A program made the position numbers and the translations under genes. The notes beneath the pieces were generated by a model. That model made no database searches and was not told the origin of the DNA. It was given only the letters and a program-made list of their open reading frames with translations. Below are positions 1 through 7,900 of a stretch of 14,750 bases of DNA, piece by piece. The stretch's first letter is position 1. Every line of letters begins with the position of its first letter. The DNA comes from Nitrospirota bacterium (lineage in GTDB: Bacteria; Nitrospirota; Thermodesulfovibrionia; UBA6902; DSMQ01), in assembly GCA_016207865.1 (NCBI GenBank), contig JACQZD010000164.1, positions 1 to 14,750 on the forward strand. The letters run 5' to 3'.

Positions 1-380
1 ACAGCATTATATTTCTTGACTTCATAGAGAATACGGAATTAAACAGATATTACAGGCTTGCTGATATTTTCGTAATGCCGATCATGACGACTATTACTTG
101 GGAAGACCAGTTTCCGTTTGCGGTTGTTGAGGCCATGGCGTCAGGGCTTCCTGTTGTGGTTACGCAAAGCGGCGGGATGCCTGAGCTTGCGGGAGATGCC
201 GGAAGGATTTACCCACAGGGCAATTACAGGGAGCTTGCAGGGCGTCTTTCTGAGATGCTTGCTGACGATAATCTTCGCAAAATAATGGCGGCTAAATCAA
301 GGCAAAGGGCTGAGGAGATGTTTGATAACAGAAAAAACAGCCTGAAGATACTTGAGGTATTCAAAAAAGTTACAGGATGA
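1..380 (+). CDS. GT4-family glycosyltransferase, 3' end only
   Basis: This is the C-terminal part of a sugar-nucleotide-dependent glycosyltransferase; the 5' part lies outside the window. The reading frame is open from base 3, and the residues before the first internal Met (RYYRLADIFVMP) match the usual lead-in to the GT4 donor-binding site, so the gene continues leftwards. The segment EDQFPFAVVEAMASGLPVV holds the E-x7-E type motif, with Asp in the first acidic position, followed by GGMPEL, typical of retaining GT-B enzymes that bind NDP-sugar. The end is a helical tail with no membrane segment. The stop overlaps the next gene's start as ATGA, which suggests translational coupling in a glycan-assembly operon. 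The acceptor and sugar cannot be told from the sequence. Confidence 0.9.
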   Translation, partial: SIIFLDFIENTELNRYYRLADIFVMPIMTTITWEDQFPFAVVEAMASGLPVVVTQSGGMPELAGDAGRIYPQGNYRELAGRLSEMLADDNLRKIMAAKSRQRAEEMFDNRKNSLKILEVFKKVTG

Positions 381-1663
381 GCCGGATGAAAAATATCCTT
401 ATCCTTGATACAGGCAAAGAATGGGGCGGCGGCACCAACAGTCTGCTTGAGCTTCTGCGAAGGACAGACAAGGATAAATATAAATTCACTGCCCTGTTTT
501 ATCATAATTATAGCAAACCCGGCGAATCCGATATAAAGACCGAGATTGAGAAGGTAGGCGTAAAATTTCTCTTAATAAAATATTCACGCCAGTCTGTGTC
601 ATCAAAGATATTAAAAGAGACCGGAAGGGCCTTATTATTTTTCAGCGAACGGCTGAGAAAGCTATATATCTTTTTTATAGAATATTTTTTCAGAACAGAG
701 GGAAATGCCGCACGTATTGCAAGACTTCTCAAGGATTTGAACATTGACCTTCTTTACATGAACAACCAGCCGTCCAGCAATCTTGAGGGCATTATTGCAG
801 CAAGAATGACCGGCATCAAATCACTGCTTCACAGCAGAATTGAAACTGAGCTTAATTTTTTTGAGGTCAAGGCAGTAAATAAATGGCTTACCAAAATGAT
901 ATGTGTTTCAGAAGGTGTCAGGGAGAGTTTTTTAAGACAGGGGATTGAGCCTTTAAAGTGCAGCACCGTCTATAACGGGATAGATGCCGGGATAATTCCT
1001 GCCATACCGCCTGATGAAATAAGGCAGGAGCTCGGACTGAAAGGTAATGAACTTTTAATTGGTTCAGCAGGCTCGCTTGTAAAGAGGAAGCGTTTCGCTG
1101 ATTTGATAAAGGCAATGGCGACTTTCAGAAGTCAGAATCCAGAAGTCAGAATCCAGGACAAAAAAAATCCCCCCTTGCCCCCCTTTGACAAAGGGGGGGT
1201 GGGGGGATTTTTTAATAAAATAAAGTGTGTCATTTTAGGTGGAGGGTCTGAGAGGGAACTGCTGCAGAAAGAGATAGAGAAAAACAAGCTGAATGACTAT
1301 GTCATGCTTGCAGGCTTTAAGTCTGAGGCCATCTCTTATATTAATGCAATGGACATATTTATCCTGCCCTCTGAAAGGGAAGGATTCCCGAGGGTAGTTC
1401 TTGAAGCAATGCTTATGGGAAAACCTGTCATCGCATCAAGGATTGCAGGGCCTCTTGAGCTTATTGAAGAGGGCAGGACAGGGTTTTTATATAACACCGG
1501 CGACGTAAATACGCTCTCAAGCCATATTGCAAAACTTGTATTAGAGCCTCCTTTAAGGAAATCTCTGGGTGAGGCCGGCAGAAAGAGAGTAATTGAGAAT
1601 TTCTCAATTGAGAAGTATGTCAGCACAGTGGAAAATAACTTTGCCGAGGTATTGAAACTGTGA
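377..1663 (+). CDS. GT4-family glycosyltransferase carrying a repeat-derived insertion
   Basis: Predicted GT-B fold glycosyltransferase of 428 residues, likely building an LPS or capsule oligosaccharide at the inner face of the cytoplasmic membrane. The N-terminal acceptor domain starts with ILILDTGKEWGGGTNSLLEL, the glycine-rich loop of GT4 enzymes. The donor domain starts near residue 230 (GSAGSLVKRKRF) and carries ILPSEREGFPRVVLEAM with the E-x7-E pair at Glu335 and Glu343, then a PLELIEEGRTGFL segment. Residues about 251-280 do not fit the family: a tandem 14-mer and a C/G-rich palindrome are translated in frame just before the strand KCVILGGGSERE, lengthening the loop that follows the first donor-domain helix. 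The start chosen overlaps the previous stop (ATGA). A second ATG at 386 is also possible. The stop overlaps the next gene's GTG. Substrate unknown. Confidence 0.9.
   Translation: MSRMKNILILDTGKEWGGGTNSLLELLRRTDKDKYKFTALFYHNYSKPGESDIKTEIEKVGVKFLLIKYSRQSVSSKILKETGRALLFFSERLRKLYIFFIEYFFRTEGNAARIARLLKDLNIDLLYMNNQPSSNLEGIIAARMTGIKSLLHSRIETELNFFEVKAVNKWLTKMICVSEGVRESFLRQGIEPLKCSTVYNGIDAGIIPAIPPDEIRQELGLKGNELLIGSAGSLVKRKRFADLIKAMATFRSQNPEVRIQDKKNPPLPPFDKGGVGGFFNKIKCVILGGGSERELLQKEIEKNKLNDYVMLAGFKSEAISYINAMDIFILPSEREGFPRVVLEAMLMGKPVIASRIAGPLELIEEGRTGFLYNTGDVNTLSSHIAKLVLEPPLRKSLGEAGRKRVIENFSIEKYVSTVENNFAEVLKL
1127..1154 (+). repeat. Tandem 14-mer (two perfect copies) inside a coding region
   Basis: The unit AGAAGTCAGAATCC occurs twice head to tail. 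It is translated within the GT4 gene (residues around RSQNPEVRIQ). Because 14 is not a multiple of three, gain or loss of one unit would shift the frame. It directly precedes the C/G-rich palindrome. Confidence 0.85.
1160..1213 (+). repeat. C/G-rich palindromic element translated in frame
   Basis: This is a near-perfect inverted repeat made of runs: A8, T, C6, TTG, C6, then TTTGACAAA, G7, T, G6, A, T6. It is read through in the GT4 gene as a peptide containing NPPLPPFDKGGVGGF. The arms could form a long hairpin in the mRNA or in single-stranded DNA. The peptide interrupts the expected family sequence just before the strand CVILGGG. Elements that give NPPLPPFDKGG-like peptides look familiar from other bacterial genomes, but no search was run. 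Confidence 0.85.
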
Positions 1664-2877
1664 TATATGTAATTCTGACTTATATTTTTTCACCTTTATT
1701 ATATTTATTTATTGCCCTGAAAAACAAGGAAAATATTGCAAGGATTCTTGTAATCCAGACGGCGAAGATAGGCGATTTAATCTGTTCAACCCCTGTGTTC
1801 AGGGGAATCAAGAAAAAATACCCTGAGGCTCAGTTAACTGTTATGGCAAATCCTGCGGCGCAGGAGCTTTTAAAATTCAACCCTTATGTGAGTGAAATAA
1901 TCATAATGAAGCCGGCTGGTTATGCGGGATTCACAGGGAAACTGAAATTAGCAAATTTTATGTGTAAGGGGAAATATGACATTGTTGTCTGCCTTAATCC
2001 TAATGTGCCGTTTGCAATTGCAGCACTCTGGGGATTGGTTCCTGTCAGGCTTTCCATAATGCCTGACTTCTCAGGACTTACCTTTAAACTTGCATCAGTG
2101 TTTTTTACTTCAATTGAAAGGCATGTGAGGGGAAGGCTGGTAATGGATACATATATTCAGATGCTGAGAAGAATCGGGATTGGAAACAGTAATTTATCAA
2201 AAGAGGTTTATAAATCAGCAGGCGCGGATAAAAAAGTACAGCAAATCTTACAAGAGGACAAGCATATTATTAAGGTCATTCCCGTGAAAACGGGAATCCA
2301 GAAAACAGATGAACTGGATTCCTGCCTCCGCAGGAATGACAATGTATGTTTATCCAGCGGACAAACCAATAATCCCCTTATCGGCATTGCGGTAAGCAGC
2401 GGGAACAAATTGAAGGAATTAGGGGCAGAAAAAATCGCTGGAACAATAAATGCACTTTTAAATGATTTTGATATTTATATTGTGCTTATCGGCTCTAATC
2501 AGGATAAAAATACAGCTCAAAAGGTAATAGATTCAGTTACAAAAAAAGACCGCATCCTTGATACGACAGGCTTGTTAAATTTGTCTGAGCTTCCTGCGCT
2601 TATTGAGAGATTATTGCTTTTTATCGGTGTTGATACGGGGATTGCATACATGGCGGATGCGCTCTCTGTTCCGGTAATTGACATTGCAGGGCCCTCTGAC
2701 ATGGATGACCAAAGGCCGACAGGCAGTAATTGCATAATAATCAAGAAAGACCTGCCGTGCATTCCATGTTCGCATGCCTTTAGCGCCCCCTATTCCTGCA
2801 AAAGGGGCGACAGGTTGTGTATAACGTCTGTCAGTGCTGCGGAGATAGTTGAGGCGGTGAAAAGGTTCCTCAATTAA
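1660..2877 (+). CDS. GT9-family heptosyltransferase-like protein with N-terminal hydrophobic segment
   Basis: Predicted glycosyltransferase family 9 protein (ADP-heptose:LPS heptosyltransferase type), 405 residues. GT9 enzymes add heptose or related sugars to the LPS core from the cytoplasmic side. The N-terminus has a hydrophobic stretch (about residues 3-19, rich in Leu, Ile, Phe) that may anchor it to the membrane. It is followed by RILVIQTAKIGDLICSTPVF, the GT9 N-terminal signature. The donor half has GVDTGIAYMADALSVPV (usual form DSGxxHLAxALGxPV, with Tyr here in the usual His region), then a C-x2-C and further cysteines near the end, common in GT9. Residues 206-227 come from a palindromic repeat placed in the linker between the two domains. 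The GTG start overlaps the previous TGA, with a GAGGT ribosome site about 9 bases upstream. The exact sugar is unproven. Confidence 0.88.
   Translation: MIYVILTYIFSPLLYLFIALKNKENIARILVIQTAKIGDLICSTPVFRGIKKKYPEAQLTVMANPAAQELLKFNPYVSEIIIMKPAGYAGFTGKLKLANFMCKGKYDIVVCLNPNVPFAIAALWGLVPVRLSIMPDFSGLTFKLASVFFTSIERHVRGRLVMDTYIQMLRRIGIGNSNLSKEVYKSAGADKKVQQILQEDKHIIKVIPVKTGIQKTDELDSCLRRNDNVCLSSGQTNNPLIGIAVSSGNKLKELGAEKIAGTINALLNDFDIYIVLIGSNQDKNTAQKVIDSVTKKDRILDTTGLLNLSELPALIERLLLFIGVDTGIAYMADALSVPVIDIAGPSDMDDQRPTGSNCIIIKKDLPCIPCSHAFSAPYSCKRGDRLCITSVSAAEIVEAVKRFLN
2275..2340 (+). repeat. 66-base compound palindrome translated as 22 codons
   Basis: The element begins GTCATTCCCG and ends GGAATGAC, which are complementary ends. 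Inside are two small hairpins (CCCG/CGGG and CCTGC/GCAGG), and GGAATCCAG pairs with CTGGATTCC. Both ends fall on codon boundaries, so it adds exactly 22 residues (VIPVKTGIQ ... LDSCLRRND) to the GT9 protein without a frame change. Related copies are at 2879-2978 and 14650-14750. Confidence 0.9.
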
Positions 2878-2878
2878 T

Positions 2879-2978
2879 GTCATACCTGCGAAGGCAGGTA
2901 TCCAGAGGTTTTTTACAAGGAACTGGATTCCCGCTTAAGACCCCGTATCAAGTACGGGGCAGGCTCTGCGGGAATGAC
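2879..2978. repeat. Intergenic compound palindromic repeat, same family as 2275-2340
   Basis: It starts GTCATACCTGC and ends GCGGGAATGAC, with an inner hairpin ACCTGC/GCAGGT, the TCCAG/CTGGA pair and an extra hairpin CCCCGTA/TACGGGG. It begins one base after the heptosyltransferase stop and fills most of the 142-base gap before the ligase gene. The stable hairpins may attenuate transcription or protect the upstream mRNA 3' end, but no T-run of a classical terminator follows. Confidence 0.85.
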
Positions 2979-3019
2979 AATTTTAAGGGTATTTTCGGGT
3001 CAATGACAGAAATATACAC

Positions 3020-4327
3020 ATGAATGAAACTATGCAAAAAGAAAACTTAAATACTTTTGAACCGATTTTAGAGAAAATTCTCCACATATCTTTATTCATA
3101 TATCTTTTTGCCCTCATATCTCCCCATGTAACCACACTGCGTGAAACTGCCTTCTGGACTGCGTTTTTGTGCTGGGTGATGCTCAGGGCTAAGGGGGAAG
3201 AATCTTTTATTCCCATAAATCCGGCAACTGTTTCCCTTTTAATATTTATGCTGATAGCACTTATTGCCTCAGCCTTCGGCATGACCCCCGTTGAAGATTT
3301 AAACCGGTTTAAAGGAGAACTTCTTGTCCCCGTTATTCTTTTTTTAATTACTGCAACTGAATTCAAGAGCCTTGAAAAAATCAAAGGATTGCTCACGTCT
3401 CTGGTTATTGCCTTTGCAGTTTATACCTTGCTCACACTTTTGGAATCTTCGCAGTATGGACTGCGTTATTTTTGGGATAAAACGCATAGAGAACAATATT
3501 ACTGGCTTGACACAGGTTACTGGCAAAGAGGCGTAATTATTTTTCCGGTTATTTTGGGCCTGCTGCTTATTTTAAAAAATAAATGGCTTAATCTGTCCCT
3601 GAGCGCCCTTGCAGTTACAGAAATTGCAATTATATCTGTTTACAGAAGTTTTGCAGTGCTTCTCGGGACCTGCTCTGTGCTTTTGCTTTGGGCCTTATTT
3701 GCAAGACCTAAAAAATACAGGCTTTATATGGCAGGATTTATATGTTTATTTCTTGTCATCTCAGGGTCTTTGCTTTACAGCGTGAAGGATAACCCTGCTG
3801 TAAGCGAATATAGGGATAAACTCGGGAAACTCTCAAATATTCAGGCTGAACTTGGAAGCGAAGGCAGTTTTTCCAACAGGCTCCCATTCTGGAAGGCGGC
3901 AGTTGACGTAATAAAAGACAAGCCTTTGCTTGGTTACGGCTGGGGCATGAAAAAATTTCAGAAACTGGTTCAGCAGGAGAAATTCCTAAATCATTGGCAG
4001 GCAAACGAACCTTATGTGTATAAATTAATCACCGAATACAAAGACGTCTATTTTCCGCCGCACAATATGTTCATTGAAATTGCCGTGCAAAGCGGGTTTT
4101 TAGGGCTTGCGGCATTTGCCTGCTTTATTCTGATATATGCTGTGTATCTTGTTAAAAAAATTCTACAAAGCAGTTCTGATATGGAGTATAATTTTTCTGT
4201 GATTCTCATTGGCGGCGCACTTTTAAGTTTTATGATAATAAGCCTTATGAATAACGAACTCGGCAATATAAGCGGAAAGATTTTATTTGCTGTCCTCGGC
4301 GCCGGCATGGGTAGCCGAAGGCTTTAG
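3020..4327 (+). CDS. O-antigen ligase/polymerase-like membrane protein (Wzy_C/WaaL family)
   Basis: Polytopic inner-membrane protein of 435 residues with about ten or more hydrophobic segments. The family either joins undecaprenyl-linked O-antigen to lipid A-core (WaaL) or polymerises repeat units (Wzy). The periplasmic loop has the family's landmarks: NRLPFWKAAVDVIKDKPLLG (Arg287), GYGWGMKKF, and PPHNMFIEIAVQSGFLG with His348, which aligns by eye with the WaaL/Wzy_C histidine. Two further membrane segments follow. The neighbouring glycosyltransferases support a role in surface glycan assembly; ligase versus polymerase cannot be decided. The ATG lacks a clear Shine-Dalgarno and follows a motif shared with the nth-like gene leader. 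The last residues (GSRRL) and the TAG come from a palindromic repeat, so the native C-terminus may have differed slightly. Confidence 0.88.
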   Translation: MNETMQKENLNTFEPILEKILHISLFIYLFALISPHVTTLRETAFWTAFLCWVMLRAKGEESFIPINPATVSLLIFMLIALIASAFGMTPVEDLNRFKGELLVPVILFLITATEFKSLEKIKGLLTSLVIAFAVYTLLTLLESSQYGLRYFWDKTHREQYYWLDTGYWQRGVIIFPVILGLLLILKNKWLNLSLSALAVTEIAIISVYRSFAVLLGTCSVLLLWALFARPKKYRLYMAGFICLFLVISGSLLYSVKDNPAVSEYRDKLGKLSNIQAELGSEGSFSNRLPFWKAAVDVIKDKPLLGYGWGMKKFQKLVQQEKFLNHWQANEPYVYKLITEYKDVYFPPHNMFIEIAVQSGFLGLAAFACFILIYAVYLVKKILQSSSDMEYNFSVILIGGALLSFMIISLMNNELGNISGKILFAVLGAGMGSRRL

Positions 4328-4370
4328 CCTGCGATTAAGCCCATATACGCAAACTGAAGTTTGCGGCTAC
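4311..4370. repeat. Palindromic repeat forming the 3' junction of two convergent genes
   Basis: The arms are 4311-4333 (GTAGCCGAAGGCTTTAGCCTG...) and 4348-4370 (...CTGAAGTTTGCGGCTAC). They are complementary at about 17 of 23 positions with a 14-base loop. The left arm supplies the ligase stop (TAG, 4325-4327). On the other strand the right arm supplies the rsmA stop (TAG, 4369-4367). The hairpin could act as a weak bidirectional terminator, but no T-run follows either side. Confidence 0.85.
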
Positions 4371-4977
4371 ATTTGGATTAGTGTGTCTGAAAGCCTGACA
4401 AAATCTTCTATGCTTAAAACCTCAGGCCTTGATTTGGGGTCAATATTCGCTTGAACTACGGCTTCTTTTATTCCGTCAAATGATTTAAGGCTGTTTGTGA
4501 TAGTCTTTCTCCGCTGGCTGAATGCCGTTCTTACCACCTTCAGAAAAAACATTTCGTCACATATCTTGAAAAGGGGACAGTTAGAAACCTCAAAATGCAC
4601 AACCGCCGAATCCACCTTTGGCGGAGGGGTGAAAGAGCCGCGTGATACTAAAAATTTTAATTTCGGTTTTGTGTAAAGCTGGGTTGTAATGGAAAGAACG
4701 CCGTAATCCTTTCCGCCGGGGGATGCAATAATCCTCCGTGCCACTTCCTTTTGCAGGAGCAATGTCATGCTTAAAATCTTTTTTTTGAATTCAAGCAGCC
4801 TGAATAAAATCGGCGTAGTGGCGTAATAGGGGATGTTTGCCACGACTTTGAACATCCCGTGCCTTTGCCCGGACCAATCTCAACGACCGTGTCCTTAGGC
4901 GTTATGCCGGCGCAATCAACGATTTTCTTCAGTATCCGCGGGTCAAAAAGAAAATGCTGTCCAAGCGGGCGTCTCAT
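4367..4977 (-). pseudogene. rsmA: 16S rRNA adenine dimethyltransferase RsmA, disrupted by internal deletion and frameshift
   Basis: RsmA (KsgA) uses S-adenosylmethionine to dimethylate two adjacent adenines near the 3' end of 16S rRNA. Two pieces in different frames are visible. Forty N-terminal residues (start LGQHFLFDP, SAM loop VEIGPGKGT) are encoded at 4977-4858. The C-terminal 162 residues, from VVANIPYYATTP with the catalytic NIPY motif through FTPPPKVDSAVVHF and FSQRRKTITNSL, are encoded at 4855-4367. The pieces total about 202 residues against roughly 260-270 normally. About 60 residues are missing, including the acidic SAM-ribose motif and the GDA region, and two bases at the join break the frame. 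The ATG overlaps the AddA-like stop (ATGA), so it was the last gene of that operon. An assembly or read error is the main alternative. Confidence 0.85.
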
Positions 4978-7900
4978 AATACCTCTCTCACCTCTCCTAT
5001 ATGCGTAAAGACAATAAAAGCCTTTACTTTTTCTGCGTTAAATATATTTTCAACTGCTTTTTTATAGATGCCGAGCTGGAAGGAATATTCTTTGAGCAGA
5101 TAATCAATCTCGTTTTCTTTCACAGGGAATGTCTTGTAATCATAAACATTGTAACAGCCGTTCTTAACTATGATTCTGTCTATCCTTCCGGAGTAGATAT
5201 AGTTTGGAGAAACTTCAAAAACAAAAGGAAGCTCTGCAAAGGAATTTTTCTGAGGCATGATGACTTCTTGCCATATGCCCTTTTGCTTAAGGAGGGCCAT
5301 GTCCCCTTCAATAATTGAGAGCAGGTTTTCCTGATGTTCTTTTAAAATTACATCAGGCATGAGCAATTGCTTTGCTATGCGCCTGATTTCACTTTCTGTA
5401 AACAACCCCTTTGAGACCCCTTCAATGAGCCTGTGAATTAGATTGCCTAATGTCAGCCAGTCCTTGCCGTGACGGCGTTTTATTTTTACATCTTTGGAAA
5501 CAGTCCGCCATTCAGAAGAAGGCGGCAGGAAACGGGTCTCCGGAGATGGCAAATGATATTTTTTACTGTATGCGCCTTTAATTCCCGTAACAGGAGCTTT
5601 CCTGTATAAGGTTTCAACATCTTTCTCTGACAGTATTGAAAGCCCCTCAATCTGCGTATGCATTTGATAACTGTCCTTGTCCCTGTTGAGCCCAAGTCCC
5701 TGTTTAAGAAACATGAGAAAACTACGGCTGCCTGTCTCATTCCAGCGTCCCGTAAGAAAGAGGGCATCTTCAGCCCTTGTAACGGCAACATAGAAGAGCC
5801 TCTTTTGCTCTTCAAGCTCTTTTTCAAGATGTTCCGTAAAATCAGCATCCTGTTTTCTGATTGCTGATTCAGGCTCGTATCTGAAAAAAAGCCGTCCGCC
5901 TTTTTCATACACAAGACTCTCGGCTGTCTTTAATTTGAACTCTTCTTCAAGGCCCGGGACAAAGACTACAGGAAATTCAAGCCCTTTAGATGCATGGATG
6001 GTCATTATCTTCACTGCATCCATGCCTTCTGTATTGACGTTTGCCTTGGGCTCATCGTCCTTGTCATATGTGTGCTGAAGGAAATCGCGCAGTTTAATCA
6101 GGGATCTGCCGTCTGCCTCCAGCTCCTCTATCATCCATATGAACTTTTTAATATTTGCCCTTCGCTGAGGTTCATGAAAATATTTCCAGGCCCCTGTCCT
6201 GGAAAGCGCTGTTTCTATTAATTCAGCAACCGGCAGGCGCGGCAGTTGTGAAAGCAGTTCCTGCAAAAATGCCCCGGTACCTTTTGTCTCATCCGCAGTT
6301 ATTAATTTTGAAAACAGGCAGTCTCCTTCTGCGCGCATCGCCTTTATAATTACAGTTTCATCAAGCAGAAAAAGAGGACTCTTTAAAAGGACATAAAGGC
6401 TGTAATCATCCTTTGGATTTGAAAGAAAATAAACGAGCGCCCTCAACATCGCCGTTTCAGGCTCCTGATAAAATCCAATGCCCTTTACAGCGACAAATGG
6501 AATGCCGTAATGCCTGAGCGCCTCCTCGTATTTTTTTAAATGCGTTCTTTTTCTTAAAAGGACGGCAATGTCCATGTATTTGCATATTCTCTTAGCCTTT
6601 GTCTTTCTGTCAAAAATCACATGGCTGTTTATCAGACACTGTATTTTTTTGGCAATGAGCTCAGCCTCGCTTTTTTTAGTCTGCAATATCGGCTCCTCTT
6701 TGTCGTCAAGCAGCAAGAGATCTACCTTTCCGCTCTGAGACGGCTCCAATCCCTCTGCGGAACGGGCAAAAGTCAGCGGGCTGTAACCTGTTTTCCAAAA
6801 GGGGCTGTCTTCCCGCGCATCCATTAACTTTAGAAAGACATGATTTGTGAAATTTATTATTGCAGGAAGGCTTCTGAAGTTTTCCTTTACCTCTTCATAA
6901 TAAAACTCTTTGCCGAGCCATGCATTCAGCTTTTCTTTGGCCCGGCTGAAAAGCTCAACATTTGCGCCCCTGAAAAGATATATGGACTGCTTCCCGTCGC
7001 CTACAAGAAATATTGTCGGCTTTGTGCCCGCTTCCCTTTTTGCGCCGAGACCCGAGCGCCATTCCTCCGTAAGGCTGTCAATTATGGCCCATTGAAAATT
7101 GTTTGTGTCCTGAAATTCGTCAACAAGGATATGGTCTGTTTTTTTATCAAATGCATAGAGGATATTGGCCCACTCGGGATTTTCCAGAAGCAATTTGTAC
7201 GCAAGATATTCCAGGTCGCTGAAATCAAGAATTCCCCTCAGCCGTTTTTTATTCCTGTAGGTCTCATTGCATTTCATAAAGATGTTTTTTATCCTCTGCG
7301 CCCTTTGTGAATGTTCTTCAAGTTTTCTCCCGGTCCAGTACAAATACATTTTCAGCGCCCAGCCCTGATAATCCGCAATGCCTTTAAAACCTGCAGGCGG
7401 GCGCTTCTTCGGCTCTTTGACGCCGGTTAAAAAATATTTTTCTGACATGGCGAGCCTGCCGCTATTTTTAAAAACATTTTCATAATCTTCAATTGCCTTT
7501 CCGGCGCCGGGCCAGTTTTTAAGTTCTTCAATCAGAGAGGGGGGAACTGTCAGGGGACATATAAGTTCAGCCTCCATGGAGAACGGGCGCTTTTCATAAA
7601 GATAATTTATAATTTTATTTAGGTCTGCAAGCCCTCTGAACCCCTTTTCGCTGATGGTTTGAAGGATAGGCGTATGGTCATCATCTTTTTTCCTGCTTCC
7701 GGATCCCATTAGAATTTCATAAATGATTTCTTCCCATGTGATACGCGAGTTAAGCGCTTCCTCTATTCTGTAATTGGGGTCAATCGCAGCCTCAAAAGAA
7801 AAACGCCTGAGCAGGGTGCCGCAAAAGGAGTGTATGGTTGTAACCCTCATTAATGACACCCTCTCAATTAATTTACTGAATAATTCAGATTCTTCGTCTT

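Noticed and set aside
2941..2957. Hairpin as an intrinsic terminator of the glycan operon
   Set aside because: It is an internal hairpin of the dispersed repeat and is not followed by a T-run; transcription may continue into the ligase gene.
2983..3396. 137-codon open frame on the - strand opposite the O-antigen ligase gene
   Set aside because: It lies antisense to a clear membrane-protein gene, has no recognisable family features and includes repeat DNA at its end.
4367..4855. The C-terminal RsmA piece as an independent short methyltransferase gene
   Set aside because: It lacks the SAM-binding loop and has no ribosome site before its ATG, which lies at the deletion join.
5486..5914. 142-codon - strand frame overlapping the AddA-like gene
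   Set aside because: It is an alternative frame of the same strand; the AddA frame holds the conserved motifs.
6840..7310. 156-codon + strand open frame within the AddA-like gene
   Set aside because: It is the antisense shadow of conserved helicase motifs (DEFQDT and VGDGKQS region), and its translation looks like random Cys/Phe-rich sequence.
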